Below, in pieces: positions 19,778 to 29,046 of a stretch of 64,000 nt of DNA. Under the pieces are notes generated by a model. That model saw nothing but the letters and a program-made list of their open reading frames with translations. It made no database searches and was not told the DNA's origin. How positions within the stretch are numbered: the stretch's first letter is position 1; each line of letters starts with the position of its first letter. The DNA is taken from the NCBI RefSeq assembly GCF_039535475.1, contig NZ_BAAAXG010000026.1:806001-870000 (forward strand), in the 5' to 3' direction. Made by a program: the position numbers and the translations under genes. This DNA is from Streptomyces showdoensis. GTDB lineage: Bacteria > Actinomycetota > Actinomycetes > Streptomycetales > Streptomycetaceae.

Positions 19778-19859
19778 GGCCCGCATGCCCCCATGCTGCC
19801 AGGGCACCCCGCGCCCGCGGACCTAGACTGGAAGGGTCCGCCCCGGCCCGGGAGGCGCC

Positions 19860-20558
19860 ATGAGTTTCGTACAGATAATCGACTGCAAGACCAGCCGGAT
19901 CGACGACCTGAACCGGCTCATGGACGAGTGGGTCGCCCAGACCAAGGGCAAGCGCACCGCCACCCACAGCATCGTCGGTACGGACCGCTCGGACGCCTCC
20001 CATGTGGTGGAGATCGTCGAGTTCCCCTCGTACGACGTGGCCATGCGCAACTCGCAGCTGCCCGAGACCGACCGGATCTTCCGGGAGATGGTCGCGCTCT
20101 GCGACGAGATGCCGACCTTCACCGATCTGGACGTGGTCCGCGACGAGGCGCTCTACAAGGCGAACTCGCGCCGCTTCCTCGAACTGGTCGCCGGCGGGGA
20201 GGACCTGTCGCTCCTCGACCAGGTGCTCGCCGAGGGGTACCACGACCACGATCCGTCCAACCCCACGGACGTCATCGGCATGGACGCGGTGCGGCGCGAG
20301 GTGGAGATGTGGCGGGGCGGCTTCGACTTCGCCTTCACCGTCGAGGACCAGATCGCCGAGGGTGACCGGGTGTGCACCCGCTGGACCTGGCACGCCACCC
20401 ACACCGGCGATTTCATGGGTCTCCAGCCCTCCGGCATCGCGGTGGAGATGACCGGCACGATGATCCAGCGGTTCCGGGAGGACGGGAAGGCCGTCGCGGG
20501 GTGGTGGCAGTACGACATGCTCGGGCTGATGGGGCAGCTCGGGGCGGTCGAGGCCTAG
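19860..20558 (+). CDS. SnoaL-like polyketide-cyclase/NTF2-fold protein with ABM-like N-terminal domain
   Basis: A 232-residue two-part protein. Residues ~1-95 look like a dimeric alpha/beta-barrel (VQIIDCKTSRIDDLNRLMDEW, HVVEIVEFPSYDVAM); residues ~100-230 are a SnoaL/NTF2 fold (YHDHDPSNP, VEDQIAEGDRVCTRWTWHATHTGDFMG, WWQYDMLGLMGQLG), the fold behind most 'ester cyclase' annotations. SnoaL-fold proteins outside polyketide clusters have mostly unknown roles. GGGAGG lies 6 nt before the ATG, and TAGACT (19824-19829) is a plausible -10. It is divergent from the STAND gene and ends at a strong hairpin before groEL. Confidence 0.82.
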   Translation: MSFVQIIDCKTSRIDDLNRLMDEWVAQTKGKRTATHSIVGTDRSDASHVVEIVEFPSYDVAMRNSQLPETDRIFREMVALCDEMPTFTDLDVVRDEALYKANSRRFLELVAGGEDLSLLDQVLAEGYHDHDPSNPTDVIGMDAVRREVEMWRGGFDFAFTVEDQIAEGDRVCTRWTWHATHTGDFMGLQPSGIAVEMTGTMIQRFREDGKAVAGWWQYDMLGLMGQLGAVEA

Positions 20559-20590
20559 GCCCCGCCTTCCGGATCCCGCCGGAACGCATC

Positions 20591-20627
20591 GAGGCCCGGT
20601 GCCCCCGCGACGGGGGCACCGGGCCTC
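20591..20627. terminator. Bidirectional terminator between SnoaL-like gene and groEL
   Basis: A perfect 17-bp stem (20591-20607 with 20611-20627) and a 3-nt loop, between convergent genes. It is one of the most stable structures in the window. Confidence 0.85.
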
Positions 20628-20633
20628 GGCTGT

Positions 20634-20661
20634 GAGCTACGCGCTACGCGCTACGAGCTAC
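20634..20661. repeat. Four tandem heptamers next to the groEL terminator
   Basis: GAGCTAC, GCGCTAC, GCGCTAC, GAGCTAC in direct succession, ending 4 nt before the groEL stop codon. Confidence 0.6.
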
Positions 20662-20665
20662 GGCG

Positions 20666-22303
<1,638 letters not shown>

Positions 22304-22410
22304 TCAGCCCTCTCGGAAATCGTTGAAAGAAAACTGCGCCCCTGGACGCCCACGGAAAAAGCAGGGGTCAGGGGCGCAGCTCAAAGCATCTGTACAGGTG
22401 CCTTGGTGAC

Positions 22411-22719
22411 TTACTTCTCGATGATCGCGAGCACGTCGCGAGCCGAGAGGACGAGGTACTCCTCGCCGTTGTACTTCACCTCGGTGCCGCCGTACTTGCT
22501 GTACAGCACGATGTCGCCGGTGTTGACGTCGAGCGGCAGGCGCTCGCCGTTCTCGAAGCGGCCCGGGCCGACGGCGAGGACGACGCCCTCCTGGGGCTTC
22601 TCCTTCGCGGTGTCCGGGATGACCAGGCCAGAGGCAGTGGTCTGCTCGGCGTCGAGCGGCTGGACCACGATGCGGTCCTCGAGCGGCTTGATGGCAACCT
22701 TGGAGCTGGTGGTCGTCAC
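22411..22719 (-). CDS. groES: 10-kDa co-chaperonin GroES
   Basis: A 102-residue co-chaperonin that caps GroEL. Key segments are [13 protein letters not shown], the mobile loop region [21 protein letters not shown], the roof, and [24 protein letters not shown] near the C terminus. It is first gene of the groES-groEL operon. GGGGGAGGT lies 7 nt upstream of the start, inside a ~100-nt leader with one CIRCE element. Confidence 0.98.
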   Translation of the reverse strand: MTTTSSKVAIKPLEDRIVVQPLDAEQTTASGLVIPDTAKEKPQEGVVLAVGPGRFENGERLPLDVNTGDIVLYSKYGGTEVKYNGEEYLVLSARDVLAIIEK

Positions 22720-22818
22720 GATCCGACCTCCCCCTTCGGAGATCTCACGGGGTTAACTGTCTGAGGTGGCGACCAGCTGGATCCGTCGTCGCGGGTGCCG
22801 GACCTGCCCGTCGCTGTG

Positions 22819-22845
22819 TTGGCACTCTCCAGTGGTGAGTGCCAG
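22819..22845 (-). promoter_or_regulatory. CIRCE element 1 (HrcA operator)
   Basis: TTGGCACTC-N9-GAGTGCCAG, matching the CIRCE consensus TTAGCACTC-N9-GAGTGCTAA at most positions. Placed in the transcribed leader of groES. Confidence 0.9.
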
Positions 22846-22852
22846 AGCCGAG

Positions 22853-22880
22853 ACTATGACCGCGATTAGCACTCGGTCAA
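22853..22880 (-). promoter_or_regulatory. groES-groEL promoter
   Basis: TTGACC (22880-22875) and CATAGT (22858-22853) with a 16-nt spacer on the minus strand. The -35 lies inside the 9-nt spacer of CIRCE element 2, so HrcA bound there would cover it. Confidence 0.75.
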
Positions 22881-22892
22881 GCGGAGTGCCAA
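22866..22892 (-). promoter_or_regulatory. CIRCE element 2 (HrcA operator)
   Basis: TTAGCACTC-N9-GAGTGCCAA. Two CIRCE copies in front of groES-groEL1 are typical of Streptomyces. It ends two bases before the stop codon of the small lipoprotein gene. Confidence 0.92.
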
Positions 22893-22893
22893 T

Positions 22894-23256
22894 TCACGAC
22901 CCCGTGGCGTGAGCGGAGGGCGCGTCGGGAAGAACGCGCGGACGGAGCCCGTGGTTCCGTACGAGGGGCCTCACCGGGACCGGGGAGGCGGAGGCCCGGC
23001 CGGCGGGAACCGCCGAGGCGGCGGGCCCGGCGGGCCCGGCGGGAGCCGCGGGACCCGCGTGCGGGTCGGCGGCGGGCCCCCGGGCCGCGTGCGGCGGGCG
23101 CGGGACGCGCGGCGGGTGCGGCGAGACCTTCTCCGCCGCCTTGCGGCCCAGCCGCTCGATCGGGTCGATCGGGTCGGCCGAGGACGCGCAGGCGGGCAGG
23201 GTGAGCAGCGCGCCGGTCAGGGCCAGGGCGGCTGCCAGCCGGCGCGCCGGGCTCAT
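22894..23256 (-). CDS. Small Pro/Ala-rich lipoprotein, function unknown
   Basis: 120 residues. A lipoprotein signal (SPARRLAAALALTGALLTLPAC, given here as N-terminal residues 2-~23) ends with the lipobox LPAC. After a short DPIDPIERLGRKAAEK stretch the rest is a Pro/Ala/Gly-rich, probably unstructured chain. Its ATG overlaps the stop of the upstream deacetylase gene (ATGA), so it is translated with it and may act beside it on the outer face of the membrane. No known domain is visible. Confidence 0.7.
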   Translation of the reverse strand: MSPARRLAAALALTGALLTLPACASSADPIDPIERLGRKAAEKVSPHPPRVPRPPHAARGPAADPHAGPAAPAGPAGPAASAVPAGRASASPVPVRPLVRNHGLRPRVLPDAPSAHATGS

Positions 23257-24185
23257 ACGTAGTCCTCCAGCCTGGCCACCGCGTACCCCTTCGCCGTGAT
23301 CGTCTTCATCACCCGCCGGATCATGTCCGGCATGGTGCCCTTCCAGTCCTCCTTGCCGCGGAAGTGCGTGAGGATGATGTCGCCGGGGTGCAGGTCCCGG
23401 TCCCACTCGCGCCACTCCATGTGGTCGGGGAAGGCCTCGGAGGCCCACAGCGGGACGGCCTTGACCCCGCAGCTCTTCGCCGCGCGCAGGGTGTCCTCGT
23501 TGTAGTTGCCGTACGGCGGGCGGAAGAGCTCGGGCCGCTTGCCGAACTGCTTCTGGATGACGTCCTGCATCCCGCAGATCTCGCGCTTCTGGTCGTCGTA
23601 GTCGAGCCCGGGCAGATAGCGGTGGCGGAGGGTGTGGTTGTACAGGGCGACCCCGCCGGGCTGCGACTTCTGCATCGTCCGGAAGTAGCCGTAGTCCTCC
23701 TTGACCAGGTAGTCGCTGAGGAACGCGCTGTACGGGAGCTTCAGCTCGCTCATCATCCGCAGCAGCGCGGGGTCCTTCTCGGCGCCGTCGTCGATCGTCA
23801 GGAAGACGACCTTCTGCTTGGTCGGCACGGTGGTGAAGACCGGGGGCAGCCCCTCCCCCTGGGTCTCGAAGCCCTTGCGGGTGGTGATCCTCGGCTTCAC
23901 GGCGGGCGGCGCCGGCGCTTCGAGCGGCGGCTGGGCCAGGCCCCACTTCTTGGCGGCGGCCACCCGGGCGGCGCGCGCGGCGCGGACCCGTGCGACGTAC
24001 GCGTCGAGGGCGCCGGCCGCGTTCTGCGCACCCTGCTGGCCCGCGGCGGGCTTCGGGGGCGCGGCTCCGCCGTCGCCGCCGGGGCCCGCGCAGGCGGAGC
24101 CGAGGGCGGCGACGACGAGGGCGGCGCCGATCATGCGCACGGACCGGAAGCGCGCTTTTTGTTCCTTTTGTCTGACTAGCTGCAT
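23253..24185 (-). CDS. Lipoprotein polysaccharide deacetylase (NodB family)
   Basis: ~310 residues. Lipobox GSAC follows a hydrophobic stretch, so the enzyme is anchored outside the membrane. The NodB domain has motif 1 FLTIDDGAEKD with the metal-binding Asp pair, motif 2 NHTLRH (two His ligands), motif 3 RPPYGNYNE, and a late IILTHF with the C-terminal His. A Zn-dependent N-deacetylase of peptidoglycan or another amino-sugar polymer is likely. An alternative upstream start at 24233 lacks support. A paralogue lies at 27879, and a coupled small lipoprotein follows. Confidence 0.92.
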   Translation of the reverse strand: MQLVRQKEQKARFRSVRMIGAALVVAALGSACAGPGGDGGAAPPKPAAGQQGAQNAAGALDAYVARVRAARAARVAAAKKWGLAQPPLEAPAPPAVKPRITTRKGFETQGEGLPPVFTTVPTKQKVVFLTIDDGAEKDPALLRMMSELKLPYSAFLSDYLVKEDYGYFRTMQKSQPGGVALYNHTLRHRYLPGLDYDDQKREICGMQDVIQKQFGKRPELFRPPYGNYNEDTLRAAKSCGVKAVPLWASEAFPDHMEWREWDRDLHPGDIILTHFRGKEDWKGTMPDMIRRVMKTITAKGYAVARLEDYV

Positions 24186-24295
24186 GGCGCCGCATCCTGT
24201 CAGCGCCGAGCCCCTCCCGGCCTCCGACACCACCGGCGCCGCCCACGCCGTCCCCCGGGCGGCCCACAGCCCCGGCGCCCCTCAGAATGGGACGG

Positions 24296-25471
24296 GTGAC
24301 CGACCTCGCCGCCTTCGCCGCCCTGTTCTCCCCCGAGGGGCAGGCGCTCCTCGCCGCCCTGCGCGACTACGACCCCGCCCAGGAGCTGGCCGTCGCCTCC
24401 CGGCTGCGCCGGGAGCACCCCGCCGAGCTGGTCTCGGCGGCGCTCGGCCAGGCCCGGCTGCGGCAGCGCGCGGTGGCGAAGTTCGGCGCCGAGGACGCGT
24501 ACCGCATGTACTTCACGCCCAACGGCGTCGAGCAGTCCACCCGGGCCACCGTCGGCGCCTACCGCGCGGCCCGCCTCAAGGCGCTCGGCGTGCGCAGCGT
24601 CGCCGACCTCTGCTCCGGCATCGGCGGCGACGCGCTCGCGCTCGCCCGGGCCGGGATCTCCGTCCTCGCCGTCGACCGCGACCCGCTCACCGCGGAGGCG
24701 GCCCGCGCCAACGCGGCGGCGCTCGGCCTCGACGGGCTGATCGAGGTGCGCTGCGCGGACGTGACGGAGATCGACACCAGCCCGTACGACGCCGTCTTCG
24801 TCGACCCGGCCCGGCGTGGCGGCCGGGGCCGGATCTTCGACCCGGAGGCCTACTCGCCGCCGCTGTCCTGGGCGGTCGAGGCGGCCCGCAAGGCCCCGCA
24901 CGCGGCCCTGAAGATCGCCCCGGGCATCCCGCACGAGGCGGTGCCGGAGGAGGCCGAGGCGGAGTGGATCTCGGACGGCGGGGACGTGAAGGAGGCGGTG
25001 CTCTGGTTCGGCACCGAGCCCGGCGCCCGCCGCGCCACCCTGCTGCCCGGCGGCGCGACCCTCACCGGGGGCGGGCTCCCCGACCCGGAGGTCCGCCCCG
25101 TCGGCCGCTACCTGTACGAGCCGGACGGCGCCGTCATCCGCGCGCACCTGGTCGCCGAGGTGGCCCGGGAGCTCGACGGCGGCCTGATCGACCCGACCAT
25201 CGCGTACGTGACCGCCGACGCGCTCGTCCCGACCCCGTACGCCTCCGCATACGAGATCACCGACGAACTCCCCTTCAACCTCAAGAAGTTGAAGGCCCTG
25301 CTGCGCGAGCGCGAGGTCGGCGTGCTGACCGTGAAGAAGCGCGGCTCCGCCGTCGAACCCGAGGAGATCCGGCGCAAGGTGAAGCCCAAGGGCCCCAACT
25401 CCGCGACGGTGCTCCTCACTCGGGTCGCGGGAGCCCCGACGATGCTGATCGGGCGCCCGGCCGGCCGGTGA
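24296..25471 (+). CDS. Class I SAM-dependent methyltransferase with THUMP-like C-terminal domain
   Basis: 391 residues. The SAM-binding motif is VADLCSGIGGDALALA and the acidic end of strand 2 is VLAVDRDP. FVDPARRGGRGR follows at the catalytic position. The last ~75 residues (TDELPFNLKKLKALLRER, VLTVKKRG, NSATVLLTRV) match the THUMP-like domain. The architecture suggests an RNA methyltransferase; the target is unknown. CAGAAT (24283-24288) lies 7 nt before GTG 24296, so I prefer this leaderless start to the ATG at 24287, which would overlap the -10. The last 56 nt overlap the convergent membrane-protein gene. Confidence 0.85.
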   Translation: MTDLAAFAALFSPEGQALLAALRDYDPAQELAVASRLRREHPAELVSAALGQARLRQRAVAKFGAEDAYRMYFTPNGVEQSTRATVGAYRAARLKALGVRSVADLCSGIGGDALALARAGISVLAVDRDPLTAEAARANAAALGLDGLIEVRCADVTEIDTSPYDAVFVDPARRGGRGRIFDPEAYSPPLSWAVEAARKAPHAALKIAPGIPHEAVPEEAEAEWISDGGDVKEAVLWFGTEPGARRATLLPGGATLTGGGLPDPEVRPVGRYLYEPDGAVIRAHLVAEVARELDGGLIDPTIAYVTADALVPTPYASAYEITDELPFNLKKLKALLREREVGVLTVKKRGSAVEPEEIRRKVKPKGPNSATVLLTRVAGAPTMLIGRPAGR

Positions 25472-26084
25472 GGCGGACGGCCATGCGGTAGTGCCCGACG
25501 GCCTTCGCGAGCCCGGTCAGACCCGTCACCCACAGGATGAGGGCGGCGCCCATGCCGTACGCGACGGCGCCGTAACCGCCGTCCTCCGGGCCCGTGTTGA
25601 GCGGCACGGCGAAGGCGGTCCACAGGCCGACCGCGCACATCGCGAAGGACAGCAGCAGCCAGCCCGCGCTCAGCAGCGGCAGCCGCAGCCGCGCGTCGGA
25701 CGGCCCGTGCCGGTCGAGCGCGGCCCAGGCCGCGAGCCGCTCGCGGGCCACCCGGTCCCGGCCGAGGCTCCGCACGGTCAGCCAGACGGCGGGGACGAGC
25801 ACGGCGATCCCGGCGGCTCCGCAGAACAGTCCGAGCAGCATGCCGATCGGGTCCGCCACCCCGCCGGCGCCGCCGAAGGACACGAGCGGGACGCCCACCA
25901 GCGACCAGCCCAGTTGGAGCAGCCCGAACCAGACCAGGAACAGCACCAGCCGTCCGCCGCCGAGCAGTCGGCGCACCAACTCGTCCATGGCGAGCGCCCG
26001 GTCGGCGAGCCGCGCCTCCCGGTCGGGCCAGGCCTGGACCTCGGCGGGCGGCGGGGGCGGGGGGAGAGGCATGCGGCGGGACAT
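25416..26084 (-). CDS. Four-helix membrane protein, function unknown
   Basis: 222 residues. A Pro-rich cytoplasmic N terminus (PLPPPPPPAE) precedes about four membrane helices (RLVLFLVWFGLLQLGW, GLFCGAAGIAVLVPAVWL, LSAGWLLLSFAMCAVGLWTAF, GMGAALILWVTGLTGLAKAV). A charged loop between helices 2 and 3 (RSLGRDRVARERLAAW) faces inside. No family motif was recognised. The 3' end overlaps the convergent methyltransferase gene by 56 nt. Confidence 0.75.
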   Translation of the reverse strand: MSRRMPLPPPPPPAEVQAWPDREARLADRALAMDELVRRLLGGGRLVLFLVWFGLLQLGWSLVGVPLVSFGGAGGVADPIGMLLGLFCGAAGIAVLVPAVWLTVRSLGRDRVARERLAAWAALDRHGPSDARLRLPLLSAGWLLLSFAMCAVGLWTAFAVPLNTGPEDGGYGAVAYGMGAALILWVTGLTGLAKAVGHYRMAVRLTGRPGARSASSGLPRPE

Positions 26085-26123
26085 GCGGGGGAGCTTAACC
26101 GGCGGCCCTCCCGCACGGCGGCC

Positions 26124-27365
26124 TCACCCGGCGGCCCTGCGGCGCAGCAGCGCCCGCTCCCGCTCGTTGCGGGTGAGCTCCGCGGCCCGCGCGAACTCGG
26201 CCCGCGCCTCCTCCTCCCGGCCGAGCCGGGCCAGCAGGTCGCCCCGGACGCTGGGCAGCAGGTGGTAGCGGGCCAGGGCGGGTGCGGCGGCGAGGGCGTC
26301 GACGAGGGCGAGGCCCGCCTCGGGGCCCTCGGCCATCGACACGGCGACCGCCCGGTTCAGCTCGACGACCGGGGAGGGCGCGACGGCGGCCAGCCGCCCG
26401 TAGAGCGCGGCGATCGTCGCCCAGTCCGTCTCCTCGTACCGGGCCGCCCGGGCGTGGCAGGCGGCGATGGCGGCCTGGAGGGCGTACGGGCCGGTGGCAC
26501 CGCCCTCCTCGACGGCCCGCCCCAGGGCCGCGTAGCCGCGCCGGATCAGCAGCCGGTCCCAGCGCCGCCGGTCCTGGTCGGCGAGGAGCACCGGCTGCCC
26601 GTCCGGGCCGGTCCTGGCCGCCGTCCGGGAGGCCTGGATCTCCAGCAGGGCGGCCAGCCCGTGGACCTCGCCCTCCCGGGGCATCAGCGCGGCGAGCACC
26701 CGGGCGAGCCGCAGCGCGTCCTCGCACAGGGCCGGGCGCAGCAGGTCGTCGCCGGCGGTCGCCGCGTACCCCTCGTTGAAGATCAGGTAGATGACCTCCA
26801 GGACCGAGCCGAGGCGGGCCGCCCGGTCCTCCCCGTAGGGGACCTCGAACGCGACCCCGCTGCGCGCCAGGGTCCGCTTGGCCCGGGTGACCCGCGCGGC
26901 GACGGTCGGCTCCGGCACCAGGAAGGCGCGGGCGATCTCGTCCGTGCGCAGCCCGCCGAGCAGCCTGAGGGTGAGCGCGGTGCGGGCCTCGGCGGAGAGC
27001 ACCGGGTGGCAGGTGGTGAAGACCAGCCGCAGCACGTCGTCGTCGATGTCCCCGGGGCCGGAGGGCTCGGGGTCGTACGCCGTGTCGGTCAGCTCGCGGC
27101 CGACCTCCGCGAGCTTGCGGGCGTACGTCTCGCGGCGCCGTACGAGGTCGACGGCGCGGTGCTTGGCGGTGGCCGTCAGCCAGGCGCCCGGCCGGTCCGG
27201 GACGCCCGTCCGGGGCCACTGCTCCAGGGCGGCGACGAGCGCGTCCTGGGCGATCTCCTCGGCGATCCCGACGTCCCGGACGATCCGTGCCACGGTGGCG
27301 ATGATCCGGGCGGACTCCATCCGGAAGACCGTGTCCAGGGTCTGCTCGACCGACTGTGCCGTCAC
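26124..27365 (-). CDS. ECF42-type RNA polymerase sigma factor with TPR-like extension
   Basis: 413 residues. Region 2 (~15-80: VGIAEEIAQDALVAALEQWP, GAWLTATAKHRAVDLVRR) and region 4 (~125-170: RTALTLRLLGGLRTDEIARAF, PTVAARVTRAKR) are clear, followed by a ~200-residue helical extension (AALYGRLAAVAPSPVVELNRAVAV, LARLGREEEARAEFARAAELT). This architecture defines ECF42 sigma factors, which have no anti-sigma partner and whose activity depends on the C-terminal extension. The GTG start lies 49 nt after the DGPF gene, the usual ECF42 partner. Confidence 0.93.
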   Translation of the reverse strand: MTAQSVEQTLDTVFRMESARIIATVARIVRDVGIAEEIAQDALVAALEQWPRTGVPDRPGAWLTATAKHRAVDLVRRRETYARKLAEVGRELTDTAYDPEPSGPGDIDDDVLRLVFTTCHPVLSAEARTALTLRLLGGLRTDEIARAFLVPEPTVAARVTRAKRTLARSGVAFEVPYGEDRAARLGSVLEVIYLIFNEGYAATAGDDLLRPALCEDALRLARVLAALMPREGEVHGLAALLEIQASRTAARTGPDGQPVLLADQDRRRWDRLLIRRGYAALGRAVEEGGATGPYALQAAIAACHARAARYEETDWATIAALYGRLAAVAPSPVVELNRAVAVSMAEGPEAGLALVDALAAAPALARYHLLPSVRGDLLARLGREEEARAEFARAAELTRNERERALLRRRAAG

Positions 27366-27414
27366 GTCTCACATGACAGCACAGCCCACTGACAGCGGCC
27401 GACAGCGGCGGGGT

Positions 27415-27780
27415 TCAGGACCCCGGCATCTCCTCGACCTCGCGGATCTCCAGGCCCACGGTCCACTGCGGCGGGTGGACCTCCAGGAAGCGCTTCCCCC
27501 ACTCGATCGCCTCGGCCATGTCCTTGCACTGCATCATGGCGTAGCCGCCGACGACCTCCTTGGTCTCGGTGAAGGGGCCGTCGGTGTAGGACAGCTTCCC
27601 GTCCTGCCAGGAGATCCGGGTGCTGTCGGCGGTGGGCTTGAGCCCGGCCGTGTCGAGCATGACGCCGGCCTTGGTGATCTCCTCGAACAGCGCGCCCATG
27701 CGCTCCTCGAAGCCGGGGTCGGCGGACGCCATGTCGATGGTGTTCTCCTCGATGCGGACGAGGGAGAGGTAGCGGGGCAT
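27415..27780 (-). CDS. YCII-related (DGPF domain) protein
   Basis: 121 residues with the YCII/DGPF signature YTDGPFTETKEVVGGY and the N-terminal MPRYLSLVRIEE typical of the family. It is cotranscribed upstream of the ECF42 sigma factor (gap 49 nt). DGPF proteins are the conserved genomic partners and regulon members of ECF42; their biochemical role is not established. Confidence 0.92.
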   Translation of the reverse strand: MPRYLSLVRIEENTIDMASADPGFEERMGALFEEITKAGVMLDTAGLKPTADSTRISWQDGKLSYTDGPFTETKEVVGGYAMMQCKDMAEAIEWGKRFLEVHPPQWTVGLEIREVEEMPGS

Positions 27781-27878
27781 GGTGGCTCCTCGGGGTGCGG
27801 TGGCGGGGCCGTTCCCCGCCTTCACACTCATACGTCGAACGGCGGTCGCCCGCATCGACACCACCCCGGGATCTTCTT

Positions 27879-28730
27879 CTAGAGGTAGTCCTCCAGGCGC
27901 GCCACGGTGAAGCCCTGCTCCTGGATGTGGCGCAGGAGGTTGGCCGTCATCTCGGTCATCGTCGTGCCCTTGAGCTCGGACGGGCCGCGGAAGTGGGCCA
28001 GGACGATGTCTCCGGGGTGCAGCTTCTTGTCGCCGCGCTGGTACTGCATGTTCTTGATCTGCATGGACTCGCGCCACAGCACGATCGCGTCCACCCCGCA
28101 CGCGGCGGCCGCGGCGCGGGTGGACTCGTTCCAGTTGCCGTAGGGCGGGCGGAAGAGCCGCGGCCGCTGACCGTACTCCTCGGCGAGCTTCTCCTGCTGT
28201 CCGCAGATCTCCCTGCGCTGGGCCTCGGCGGAGAGGGTGCGCAGGTTGGGGTGGGTGAGGGTGTGGTTGGCGACGCCGTGGCCCTGGGCGACGAGGGGCG
28301 CGAAGTACCGGTAGTCGGCGCGGATGGCCGCGTCGGTGAGGAACATCGTCACGGGGATCTTCAGGTCGCGCATCATCGCGACGAACTCGGGGTCCTTCTC
28401 GGCGCCGTCGTCGATGGTGAGGAAGACGATCTTCTCGGTGGTCGGGATGTCGCTGACCACGGGCACGGGCCCGCCGGCGCTCCGCGTCACCGGCTTCTTC
28501 GCGGGCGGGGCGGGCGGGGGCGCGAGGGGCTTCAGTCCCCACCTGCGGTACGCGGCGGCGCGCGCGGCGGCCACGTCGGGCTCCTGCGTCCCGGCGGACG
28601 CCGACGCCGACGGGGTCACGCCGCCGGTTCCGGCGGCGGGGCTGTCCGCGTCGGCCGTCGTCGTGCAGCCGGTCGTGGCGAACAGGGCCACGGCGGTCAG
28701 CGCCGCCCACAGCGCGATCGTCTTCTTCAC
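27879..28730 (-). CDS. Lipoprotein polysaccharide deacetylase (NodB family), second copy
   Basis: 283 residues. Signal with lipobox TTGC, a low-complexity linker, then a NodB domain with FLTIDDGAEKD, NHTLTH, RPPYGNWNES and IVLAHF. Over the catalytic domain it is closely similar to the copy at 23253 (shared ARLEDY C terminus, RREICG). The two flank a methyltransferase, a membrane protein and the ECF42 pair, so they look like an older duplication. GTG start (28730) without a clear ribosome site; a 16-bp palindrome sits 18 nt upstream. Confidence 0.92.
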   Translation of the reverse strand: MKKTIALWAALTAVALFATTGCTTTADADSPAAGTGGVTPSASASAGTQEPDVAAARAAAYRRWGLKPLAPPPAPPAKKPVTRSAGGPVPVVSDIPTTEKIVFLTIDDGAEKDPEFVAMMRDLKIPVTMFLTDAAIRADYRYFAPLVAQGHGVANHTLTHPNLRTLSAEAQRREICGQQEKLAEEYGQRPRLFRPPYGNWNESTRAAAAACGVDAIVLWRESMQIKNMQYQRGDKKLHPGDIVLAHFRGPSELKGTTMTEMTANLLRHIQEQGFTVARLEDYL

Positions 28731-28747
28731 ACGCTGTGGGATGCGCG

Positions 28748-28763
28748 AACCGTTCGAACGGTT
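28748..28763. promoter_or_regulatory. Perfect 16-bp palindrome upstream of the second deacetylase
   Basis: AACCGTTCGAACGGTT, fully self-complementary without loop, 18 nt before the deacetylase start and just after the stop of the preceding gene. More like an operator for a dimeric regulator than a terminator. Confidence 0.5.
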
Positions 28764-28767
28764 GCCC

Positions 28768-29046
28768 CTATGTCGCGGATTCGATCGATTCGATCGATTC
28801 GAAGCGCCAGCGGTGCACCGGACGGGTGAGCAGCCCCGCCTCCGGCTCCGGCAGCTCGGGCAGCTCCGCGTCCAGCCCGTCCGGCGTCTCCCACCAGGTG
28901 AGCACCAGGACCCGGTCCTGGGGGGCGCGGAAGGTCTCGCGGCGCAGCGGCGCCGGCGCCGGCTCCTGGGCGAGCGCCCAGGCCAGCAGCTCGGCGCCGC
29001 GGCCCTCGGCGGCGCGGGCCTCCCACATCAGGGTCACCACGGTCAC
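28768..29046 (-). CDS. Small antibiotic-biosynthesis-monooxygenase-like protein
   Basis: 92 residues. [23 protein letters not shown] and RVLVLTWWE resemble a dimeric alpha/beta-barrel (ABM) fold; function unknown. The GTG start overlaps the tsaD stop (GTGA), so it is coupled to tsaD. The C terminus [10 protein letters not shown] is encoded by three copies of a 9-nt unit (about 28777-28803, CGATTCGAT), an in-frame microsatellite. Confidence 0.65.
   Translation of the reverse strand: MTVVTLMWEARAAEGRGAELLAWALAQEPAPAPLRRETFRAPQDRVLVLTWWETPDGLDAELPELPEPEAGLLTRPVHRWRFESIESIESAT

Noticed and set aside
23818..25491. 557-codon plus frame spanning the deacetylase and the methyltransferase
   Set aside because: Joins an antisense region with another frame of a real gene; no consistent protein family.
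27415..28710. Long 431-codon extension upstream of the DGPF protein
   Set aside because: The extension is an alternate frame of the second deacetylase gene; the family start MPRYLS is at 27780.
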